Shown here: positions 5,861-11,386 of the stretch, one piece after another
How the letters are laid out: each line of letters starts with the position of its first letter
How positions within the stretch are numbered: the first letter of the stretch is position 1
Assembly: GCA_025454715.1 (NCBI GenBank)
Contig: JALONY010000125.1
Coordinates: forward strand, 1-11,386
Length of the DNA stretch: 11,386 nucleotides
Reading direction: 5' to 3'
Source: Anaerolineae bacterium
Lineage (GTDB): Bacteria > Chloroflexota > Anaerolineae > Aggregatilineales > Phototrophicaceae
Notes under the pieces: model-generated
Database searches by the model: none
Told to the model about the DNA's origin: nothing
Seen by the model: only the letters and a program-made list of their open reading frames with translations
Program-made: the position numbers and the translations under genes

Positions 5861-7733
5861 CCGCACCCAAGCCCTGTTGTTGACCGCCGCGGCCTTGTGC
5901 AACGACTCCTCGCCCGACTACGAGTCGGCCAAGACCGGCCAGTTCCGCCTGCTGGGTGACCCGACCGAGACCGCGCTGTTGGCGATGGCCGCCCAATACA
6001 ACGTCAACAAGGACAAGATGAGCGAGTACCTGCCCCGCGTCGGCGAGGTGCCGTTCAGCTCCGAGCGCAAGCGGATGACCACCATCCACCCGCTCAACGG
6101 CAAAATCCCCAGCTTCGTCCACCGCCCCGACGCCGATTACAAGCAACCGACCGCCCTGCCGCTGTTCGTCTACGACATCAACGCCGCCGACCGCCCGAAT
6201 TTCGTGGCGTTCTCGAAGGGCGCCGCCGACAGCCTCGTCGATGTCAGCACCCACGTGCTGGTGAAGGGCGTGCCCGTCAGCCTCGATAACATCGCCCCCG
6301 GGAGCGACAAGACCTACCGTGAGCGCATCCTCGAGGCCGACGCGCAAATGGCGTCGGAAGGGATGCGCGTGCTGGGCTTCGCTTATCGCAAGCTGAACAG
6401 CATCCCCGAAAAGACCACCCCCGAGACGGTCGAGCACGATATGATCTTCCTCGGCGTGGTCGGCATGATTGACCCCCCGCGCCCCGAGGTCAAGGTGGCG
6501 GTCGAGCGGTGCGTGGCCGCAGGTATCCGCCCGATCATGATTACCGGCGACCACCCGCAAACCGCGTTCGCCATCGCCCGCGAGCTGAGCATCACCAAAG
6601 AGACCTCGTTCGAGGCGGCGCGCCACAAGAAGCTGGTGCTGACCGGTCGTGAGCTGGCGTTGATGAACCCTGCCCAAATCGACGAGGCGGCGCGCACCGT
6701 GTCGGTGTTCGCCCGCGTCTCGCCCGAGCACAAGCTGAGCATCGTCGAGTCGCTGCAAAAGCAAGGCCAAATCGTGGCGATGACCGGTGACGGTGTGAAC
6801 GACGCCCCCGCCCTCAAGCGCGCCGACATCGGCGTGGCGATGGGCATCACCGGCACCGCCGTCAGCAAGGAAGCCTCGTCCATGGTGATTTTGGACGACA
6901 ACTTCGCCACCATCGTCGAGGCCGCCGAGGAAGGCCGCACGATTTACGACAACGTGCGTAAGTTCATCAAGTACATCCTCGGCAGCAACATCGGCGAGGT
7001 CGGCGTGTTGTTCACCGCGCAGTTCATGGGCTTGCCCCTGCCGGTCAACAGCCTGCAACTGCTGTGGATGAACCTCGTGACCGACGGCTTGCCCGCGCTG
7101 GCGCTCAGCGTCGAAAAGGGCGAGACCGACGCGATGAACCGCCCGCCCTACGACCCCAAGGAAAGCATCTTCAGCCGCGGCCTCGGCGCGTACCTGCTGC
7201 GTATCGGTGTCTTCATCGGCTTCATGGCGTTGCTGGTCACCTTGCTCTATCCGGTGCAGCGCGGCATCCCCGTCTGCGACCCGTCGGTCGCGGTGGCCGA
7301 GTGTGAAGGCGCCAACATCCTGAGCTACACCGACGTGTACGAGATGAACTACTGGTCGGAGTTCACCATGCGCCTGAGCGGCCAAGCCGTGGTCGGCGTC
7401 CCGACCGAGGGCGGCGCGGCGCTCTGGAGCACCATGCTGTTCACCTCGCTGGTGTTCATGCAGATGGGTCACGCCATCGCCGTCCGTAGCGAGCGCTTCC
7501 CAATCTGGAAGATTGGTTATGGCAGCAACATGGCAGTCATCGGCGCGGTCGCCCTGACCATCCTGCTCCAGTTCGCCCTGCTGTACGTGCCGTTCTTGCA
7601 AGACTTCTTCGGCACGGTGGCGCTCCCGTTGGATTACCTGCTGGTGGCGCTGGCGCTGGCCGTCCTGACCTACTTCTTCGTGGAGATGGACAAGCGCCTG
7701 TTCCAGTGGAAGCCCAAGCCCGCCAAGCAATAG
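5508..7733 (+). CDS. Calcium-type P-ATPase, 3' fragment with catalytic core
   Basis: This frame carries the rest of the ATPase; similarity starts at about 5457, and the GTG at 5508 is only the first possible start. In order (residue numbers from 5508): M4 with the ion-binding PEGLP (17-21), the phosphorylation motif CSDKTGT with Asp60, a nucleotide-binding domain with a KGA motif, the hinge motifs TGD and [17 protein letters not shown], then M5 with SNIGEVG and M6 with [12 protein letters not shown], and four C-terminal segments. The M5 Asn/Glu and M6 Asn/Thr/Asp match Ca2+ ligands of SERCA; M8 has Gln (FMQMGHA) where SERCA site I has Glu. An outside loop between M7 and M8 holds two cysteines (590 and 599). 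The likely substrate is Ca2+, by family. Without the actuator domain encoded upstream it would not complete the cycle unless the break is an assembly error. Confidence 0.88.
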   Translation: MQEVFLNGVAMAVAIVPEGLPAVVTIALALGAQRMLKRRALIRKLPAVETLGSVTVICSDKTGTLTQNRMSVRLIEIANPHDEPGYPAKDNIEEIDLSRVGQTLFAHDGEYTFKQPGSRTQALLLTAAALCNDSSPDYESAKTGQFRLLGDPTETALLAMAAQYNVNKDKMSEYLPRVGEVPFSSERKRMTTIHPLNGKIPSFVHRPDADYKQPTALPLFVYDINAADRPNFVAFSKGAADSLVDVSTHVLVKGVPVSLDNIAPGSDKTYRERILEADAQMASEGMRVLGFAYRKLNSIPEKTTPETVEHDMIFLGVVGMIDPPRPEVKVAVERCVAAGIRPIMITGDHPQTAFAIARELSITKETSFEAARHKKLVLTGRELALMNPAQIDEAARTVSVFARVSPEHKLSIVESLQKQGQIVAMTGDGVNDAPALKRADIGVAMGITGTAVSKEASSMVILDDNFATIVEAAEEGRTIYDNVRKFIKYILGSNIGEVGVLFTAQFMGLPLPVNSLQLLWMNLVTDGLPALALSVEKGETDAMNRPPYDPKESIFSRGLGAYLLRIGVFIGFMALLVTLLYPVQRGIPVCDPSVAVAECEGANILSYTDVYEMNYWSEFTMRLSGQAVVGVPTEGGAALWSTMLFTSLVFMQMGHAIAVRSERFPIWKIGYGSNMAVIGAVALTILLQFALLYVPFLQDFFGTVALPLDYLLVALALAVLTYFFVEMDKRLFQWKPKPAKQ

Positions 7734-7756
7734 CGCGAGGCGCTCCGCTTAACCAA

Positions 7757-7790
7757 AACACCCCCGACCAGAACGCTGGTCGGGGGTGTT
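7757..7790. terminator. Perfect 15-bp hairpin, bidirectional terminator
   Basis: Bases 7757-7771 pair with 7776-7790 without a mismatch around the tetraloop AACG. On the minus strand the stem is followed by a T-rich tail (TTTTGGTT when the first stem bases are counted). On the plus strand the tail is GTTGTGTG, less T-rich. It lies between the convergent ATPase and ABC exporter genes, where it can end both transcripts. Confidence 0.85.
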
Positions 7791-7825
7791 GTTGTGTGTG
7801 GTGGGGTGTTTGCCCCCGCCTTGCC

Positions 7826-9607
7826 TCAACCGGCTTTCTCGCCCTCGTAGTGCGCAAAGATGCGGCGGTAGGCCTCGGACGACGCCATGAGCTGCTCGTG
7901 CTTGCCCTGCGCCACCACCTGCCCGTTCTTGAGCACCACGATATGGTCTGCCCAGCGAATCTGGCTGAGGCGGTGGGTGATGAGGATGGTGGTGCGCCCC
8001 TGCGCCGCGGCGTAGATGGCGCGCTGGATTTTGTCCTCGGTCGCGCTGTCGATGGCGCTGGTGCTGTCGTCGAGGATTAAGATGGGCGGGTTGGTCAGGA
8101 AGGCGCGGGCGATGGCCAGCCGCTGGCGTTGCCCGCCCGACAGCGTGACGCCGCGCTGCCCGATGATCGTGTCGTAACCGTCCTCGAAGCTGGTGATGAA
8201 CTCGTGGGCTTGGGCTTTCTTGGCCGCGTCCTCGATTTGCTCGCGGGTGGCGTCGGGCTTGCCGAAGGCGATGTTTTCGGCGATGGTGCGGCTGTAGAGG
8301 AAGATGTCTTGCTCGATGATGCTGATTTGTGAGCGGAGCGTGGCCAAGTTCCAATCGCGCACGTCCACCCCGTCCACCGTGACGGTGCCGTGGTTGGCGT
8401 CGTAAATGCGGTTAATCAGCTTGGTGATGGTGGTCTTGCCCGCGCCGGTCTGCCCGACGATGGCGACCGTCTTTCCGGCGCGCACGTTGAAGGTGATGTC
8501 GCGCAGCACCGGCAGCTTGTCGGTCGGGTTATAGCTGAAGGTCACGCCCTCGAATGCGACCTCGCCCCGGATGGTGGCGCTGTGGCCGCCCTCGTTGCGG
8601 TCGAGGTCGGTCTGGGTGTTGATGACGTTCAGGATGCGGTCGGCGCTGGCGTAGCCCAGTGCGAGGCGCGCCAGCGAGTTCAGCGAGGTGAAGACCGGAA
8701 ACCCGAACAGCCCAATCATCCCGTTATAAGCGATGATGTCGCCGACCGTAATCAAGCCGCGGTCGTACAGCACGATGCTGTGAATCAGCCCAATCACCAG
8801 CGCCAGCGGCAGCATCAGGTTCGACAGATAGCGCGCCTCGACCCCGCCTTGCTGGATGAAGCGGCGCTTGACCTCATCGACCCGCCCCTCGAACAGGCGC
8901 GCCTCTTGCGCCTCTTGTGCCGCCCCCTTGATGACCTGCAACCCGTCCAGCGCCTCGGCGAGGCGGGCGTTCATCCGCCCGAAGCTGGCGCGCACCTCTT
9001 GGGCAATCGGGTGCAGCTCACGCACGAAATAGACTTGGACGACCGCGTGCAGCGCCACGAACGCCAACGGCGTCCACAGCAGGTCAGGGTAAATCAAGGG
9101 CGAGGCGACCAGCGGGATGATCAAGAACATCCCAGAGCCGACCACGAGGTTGACGCCCGGGTTCATGAAGAAGTTCATCTCGCGCACGTCGTTGGTCACC
9201 CGCGCCATGATTTCGCCGACCGGCGTGCGGTCGTGGAAGGTCATGCTCTTGCCCAGCACGCTGGCGTACAGCTCCTCGCGCACATCGCGCTCGATGCGCT
9301 GGGCGTAGGTCTCGGCGCTGGCGTTACGCATCAATTGCAACACCGACCGCACCAATTGCGAGATGATGATGCCAATCACGCTCCACAGCACCACCTGCAT
9401 CCCGAGGTCATTGGGGGTGTCGCGGATGGCGGTAAACGCGATGCCGGTCAGGTAGGGCAAGGCACCGGCCAACGCCGCGTTGCTGAACGCCCCGACGCAC
9501 ATCATCAACAGCAACCACGGCTGGCGCTTGATGTGTGACCAGATGAAGCGCCCGGGGGTGCGGTGGTCGGTCTTGTAATCGGTTTGGGTCACGAATTCGG
9601 CGGACAT
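7826..9607 (-). CDS. ABC exporter half-transporter with Asp at the catalytic Glu
   Basis: The product has 593 residues from the ATG at 9607 and is a full-length exporter half: a six-helix membrane domain (about 17-305) fused to one ATPase domain (about 335-575). The ATPase domain has Walker A GQTGAGKT (Lys391), a Q-loop in SIIEQDIFLYS, the signature LSGGQ (489-493), Walker B LILDD (513-514) and the switch His545. The residue after Walker B Asp is Asp514, not the usual Glu, as in the degenerate half of heterodimeric exporters such as BmrC or TM287. It probably pairs with a second half-transporter that has a proper Glu; none is in the window. The substrate cannot be told from sequence (drug, lipid or peptide are all possible). 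AGGG five bases before 9607 supports that start; a GTG at 9613 is the alternative. Confidence 0.93.
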   Translation of the reverse strand: MSAEFVTQTDYKTDHRTPGRFIWSHIKRQPWLLLMMCVGAFSNAALAGALPYLTGIAFTAIRDTPNDLGMQVVLWSVIGIIISQLVRSVLQLMRNASAETYAQRIERDVREELYASVLGKSMTFHDRTPVGEIMARVTNDVREMNFFMNPGVNLVVGSGMFLIIPLVASPLIYPDLLWTPLAFVALHAVVQVYFVRELHPIAQEVRASFGRMNARLAEALDGLQVIKGAAQEAQEARLFEGRVDEVKRRFIQQGGVEARYLSNLMLPLALVIGLIHSIVLYDRGLITVGDIIAYNGMIGLFGFPVFTSLNSLARLALGYASADRILNVINTQTDLDRNEGGHSATIRGEVAFEGVTFSYNPTDKLPVLRDITFNVRAGKTVAIVGQTGAGKTTITKLINRIYDANHGTVTVDGVDVRDWNLATLRSQISIIEQDIFLYSRTIAENIAFGKPDATREQIEDAAKKAQAHEFITSFEDGYDTIIGQRGVTLSGGQRQRLAIARAFLTNPPILILDDSTSAIDSATEDKIQRAIYAAAQGRTTILITHRLSQIRWADHIVVLKNGQVVAQGKHEQLMASSEAYRRIFAHYEGEKAG

Positions 9608-9664
9608 GAACACCCTAACAGTATGGTTGAGGCAGAGGGTTATTTAAATCTGTTTCAATGGTAC

Positions 9665-9705
9665 GGGCGCGCCCCAAACCAAGCCAGACCAATCTGGCCG
9701 CGCCC
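9665..9705. other. Two-step inverted repeat upstream of ABC and GAF genes
   Basis: GGGCGCG (9665-9671) pairs with CGCGCCC (9699-9705), and GCCAGA (9683-9688) pairs with TCTGGC (9693-9698) around the loop CCAA. On the 3' side the two arms are contiguous, so the fold is a 13-bp stem with an 11-base bulge on one side. It lies in the divergent region between the ABC exporter and GAF genes, upstream of the candidate GAF -10 box. It could be an operator or a leader structure; no role can be assigned. Confidence 0.45.
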
Positions 9706-9759
9706 TTTCGCAAAATTCTCATTAATTTCACCTTAACGCTTTTGTCTTTTGTACCGGTT

Positions 9760-9765
9760 TACAAT
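9760..9765 (+). promoter_or_regulatory. Candidate -10 box of the GAF gene
   Basis: TACAAT at 9760-9765 lies in an AT-rich stretch 66 bases before the ATG at 9832 and is the same hexamer as in the ATPase promoter. No good -35 box is seen at 16-18 bases upstream, so the assignment is weak. Confidence 0.35.
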
Positions 9766-9831
9766 CGTTGTTATCGTGCTGACTTATACAGCCTCGTCTC
9801 TTTTTCATTCAACCAGAAAGCCGATCTTCTC

Positions 9832-10512
9832 ATGGTCACTCAAACCTCTGACAACATCTTGTCGAACCCGCGCCGGTTGGCGATTTTGCGGGCGCTGTCG
9901 TTGCTGGACACCCCGCGTGAAGCGCACTTCGACCACCTGACGGTGGCGGCGGCGCGCAGCCTGCACACGCCGGTCGCGCTGATGTCGTTGGTCGAGTCAC
10001 ATCGCCAGTGGTACAAAAGCTTGTATGGGTTGCCCTTGCCCCTGTCGGAGTCGCGCCAGACCGATTTGTCGTTCTCGATTTGCCAATACGTCGTCACCGA
10101 CCGCAGGCCGCTGGTGGTCAGCGATTTGCGCCGTGACCCGCGCCTGCGTGCCAACCGTGCCGTGACCGAGCTGGGTTTTACGGCCTATCTGGGCGCGCCG
10201 CTCGTGGTGCAGGGCGAGCTGATTGGCGCCTTCTGCGTGATGGACGTGCAACCCCGCGATTGGTCGTCTGCCGACATCGAGACGGTCATCAGCCTCGCCA
10301 ACGTCGCCGCGGCGCTGGCGAAGATGCGCGCTCAAATCGCCACCTTGTTCGAGGTGGCCGGGGATGAGTTGCCAATCATCGACGACACGGTAGGCGACGA
10401 CACCCAAAAAGCCTATCGCGAGCTGATTGATAGCGCCCACGAGCAAACCCACATCAGCGACGCGCTGCACGACCTCAAGCCCGCCACCCAATCGCGCCGC
10501 CCGCGCTTCTAG
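9832..10512 (+). CDS. Stand-alone GAF-domain protein
   Basis: The protein has 226 residues. Residues 13-165 match the GAF type often found in front of histidine kinase or diguanylate cyclase domains: an opening 'Arg-Arg-Leu-Ala-Ile-Leu-Arg-Ala-Leu-x-Leu-Leu-Asp-Thr-Pro', a core 'Leu-Val-Glu-Ser-x-Arg-Gln-Trp-Tyr-Lys-Ser', a 'Ser-Phe-Ser-Ile-Cys' segment, and 'Tyr-Leu-Gly-Ala-Pro-Leu-Val' followed by 'Gly-Ala-Phe-Cys-Val-Met-Asp'. The domain should bind a small molecule or act as a dimer sensor. About 60 acidic and then basic residues follow with no recognisable output domain, so it must act through a partner. The start at 9832 is chosen because the in-frame stretch back to 9658 is AT-rich, includes a hairpin and a probable -10 box, and has no family match. 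No strong ribosome site is seen. Its stop overlaps that of the next gene (CTAG). Confidence 0.85.
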   Translation: MVTQTSDNILSNPRRLAILRALSLLDTPREAHFDHLTVAAARSLHTPVALMSLVESHRQWYKSLYGLPLPLSESRQTDLSFSICQYVVTDRRPLVVSDLRRDPRLRANRAVTELGFTAYLGAPLVVQGELIGAFCVMDVQPRDWSSADIETVISLANVAAALAKMRAQIATLFEVAGDELPIIDDTVGDDTQKAYRELIDSAHEQTHISDALHDLKPATQSRRPRF

Positions 10513-11021
10513 GCCTCGCGCATCAGCACCGCCCGCTCCGCCTCGCCATCGACCCATACCGCCAGCCGCGCCGCCTCGTCCTCGACCGCGGCGCGGTCGT
10601 TTGTGCCCCATGCCCGAAACGGCTCGATGACCACGGTCAAGCGCTTTTTGGTCGGGCGCTCCAGCTTCCACACCCCCGCCACGAACCCATCGACCAACAC
10701 CGTGCCCAGCACCCGCGCCGCCGACAAGAAGACCTTGGTGCGGTCGGCCTCGGGCAGGATGCGCGTGCGGTCTTGGTGCCCGATGACCGCGTTGTCATAT
10801 TCAGGGACGAGCCGGACGGGCGCGGCCTGCGTGCCGTCCACGATTTGGCCGTCGGGCACGTCCCATACCTCGCGCCCGTCCTCGGTGCCGTAGACGGTCA
10901 GGCGGTCGCGCAACGGGGCGAGCGGCTTTTGGAGGTTGGTCAGGCCAGCCCACGTCTGAAAGTCCATCACGCTGGCGGGGCCATAAGCGCGCAAGTAGCG
11001 CACGAAAAAATCTTCCAGCGC
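10509..11021 (-). CDS. AlkZ/YcaQ-family winged-helix protein, 3' fragment
   Basis: About 170 residues, the C-terminal half of a winged-helix protein of the HTH_42 (COG3214, YcaQ/AlkZ DNA glycosylase) family. Family features in order: RYLRAYGPASVMDFQTWAGL at the start of a winged-helix unit, then 'Pro-Val-Arg-Leu-Val-Pro-Glu-Tyr-Asp-Asn' with 'His-Gln-Asp-Arg-Thr-Arg-Ile-Leu', then 'Gly-Thr-Val-Leu-Val-Asp-Gly-Phe-Val-Ala-Gly-Val-Trp'. The first possible start in this frame is a GTG at 11003, but similarity begins upstream at about 11021 (Ala-Leu-Glu-Asp-Phe-Phe). The N-terminal half lies in another frame just upstream, with a central block missing. Alone this part lacks the catalytic QxQ region. 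Its TAG stop (10511-10509) overlaps the GAF gene's stop. Confidence 0.8.
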   Translation of the reverse strand, partial: ALEDFFVRYLRAYGPASVMDFQTWAGLTNLQKPLAPLRDRLTVYGTEDGREVWDVPDGQIVDGTQAAPVRLVPEYDNAVIGHQDRTRILPEADRTKVFLSAARVLGTVLVDGFVAGVWKLERPTKKRLTVVIEPFRAWGTNDRAAVEDEAARLAVWVDGEAERAVLMREA

Positions 11022-11386
11022 GCGCTTCGCCGTCCACGCCTTCGAACTGCGGCATCAGGTACTTCTTGATGTCCCCCATCGTGCGGGGTGCTTCGGTCAG
11101 GTAAGGGATGGCTGCGGCGGCCACGCGCTCTGGGTCGATGCCGGTCAGGTTGCGCCCGTGAAACGAGCGCAAGCCCTTCACCAGTGCGGGCAACACGTGC
11201 GGCCTAAAGCGGGCGTAATCGGCAGGCGAGGTGAGGTGTAGGGTGGAGCGCAACCACGGCACGCGCAACACCTGCCCGGCGTGCAGTGCGTCGGTCAGGC
11301 TGGCGCGCTCGAACGTGGCGAGGCGCGCCCACAACGCCAGATAGGGCGGGTTGGGCAGTTGGGATTGTAAGGCGCACAGGTGCTGA
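10801..11386 (-). CDS. AlkZ/YcaQ-family protein, N-terminal fragment (runs off right edge)
   Basis: The frame enters at the right window edge and matches the family from the first codons through about 11023 (121 residues). It has the Gln-Ser-Gln motif (11367-11359) in LQSQLPNPPYLALWARL, which corresponds to the QxQ catalytic motif of AlkZ-type DNA glycosylases that remove bulky or crosslinked alkylated bases. This is followed by 'Arg-Val-Pro-Trp-Leu-Arg-Ser-Thr-Leu-His-Leu' and MGDIKKYL. After GVDGEA the frame reads Arg/Pro-rich sequence with no family similarity to a stop at 10801, on top of the 3' fragment. About 45 residues expected between the two parts (the middle winged-helix region) are absent, so the break is a deletion of about 130 bases that is not a multiple of three. 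True start codon lies outside the window. Confidence 0.78.
   Translation of the reverse strand, partial: QHLCALQSQLPNPPYLALWARLATFERASLTDALHAGQVLRVPWLRSTLHLTSPADYARFRPHVLPALVKGLRSFHGRNLTGIDPERVAAAAIPYLTEAPRTMGDIKKYLMPQFEGVDGEARAGRFFRALLARLWPRQRDGLSDVGWPDQPPKAARPVARPPDRLRHRGRARGMGRARRPNRGRHAGRARPARP

Noticed and set aside
5418..7730. A 770-codon open frame on the minus strand opposite the ATPase
   Set aside because: Its product is rich in His, Gln, Asp and Gly without domain motifs, as expected from the antisense of GC-rich codons. The plus strand carries all P-type ATPase motifs.
8390..9538. A 382-codon open frame on the plus strand opposite the ABC exporter
   Set aside because: It is His/Gln/Arg/Asp-rich with no recognisable domain; the minus strand has full ABC exporter motifs.
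9618..9648. A promoter for the ABC exporter (TTTAAA, 17 bases, CATACT on the minus strand)
   Set aside because: Both boxes match the consensus at only four of six bases and the leader would be about six bases; too weak to list.
9658..9831. A 58-residue N-terminal extension of the GAF protein
   Set aside because: It is AT-rich, includes the hairpin and a probable -10 box, and lies outside the GAF family boundaries.
11013..11022. The string TCCAGCGC shared by both gene breaks, as a possible excision site
   Set aside because: The same or nearly the same string occurs elsewhere in the window (near 2430 and 8946) in intact genes, so chance in GC-rich DNA is enough.

Overview
The window is GC-rich bacterial chromosome with densely packed genes on both strands. 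The lineage is probably Chloroflexota (Anaerolineae-like). This is an inference from gene style: a Thr/Pro-linker lipoprotein, a secreted PPC-domain protein, a REC-histidine kinase, and an AlkZ-like winged-helix protein. No marker gene settles it. There is no plasmid, phage, transposon or CRISPR signature.

Layout: (1) 1-1062: the 5' end of a lipoprotein gene (minus, running off the left edge) diverges from a secreted two-domain PPC-like protein, and the two starts share one CATG. (2) 1059-1227: a tRNA-Arg(ACG) has its own promoter, whose -35 box overlaps the previous stop codon, and a bidirectional terminator. (3) 1255-3175 (minus): an ECF-type sigma factor is translationally coupled to a pentapeptide-repeat protein that occupies the slot usually held by an anti-sigma gene. 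(4) 3324-4535 (plus): a cytoplasmic REC-HisKA-HATPase protein diverges from the sigma operon. (5) 4685-7733 (plus): a Ca2+-type P-ATPase is split by a frame change, with about a dozen residues missing at the break. (6) 7757-7790: a perfect 15-bp hairpin separates it from the next, convergent gene. (7) 7826-9607 (minus): an ABC exporter half-transporter carries Asp in place of the catalytic Glu. (8) 9832-10512 (plus): a stand-alone GAF protein. (9) 10509-11386 (minus): an AlkZ/YcaQ-family gene, also broken by an internal deletion plus frame change, runs off the right edge; its stop codon shares CTAG with the GAF gene's stop.

Functionally the window mixes signal transduction (sigma factor, hybrid kinase, GAF), membrane transport (ATPase, ABC exporter), cell-surface proteins and a DNA-repair-like gene. 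The only clear operon is sigma plus pentapeptide protein. That operon is the best candidate for a little-described system: a sigma factor whose coupled partner is a beta-helix protein with a helical N-terminal region and no anti-sigma or membrane features. The two interrupted genes deserve checking as real pseudogenes or assembly deletions before anything is concluded about them.
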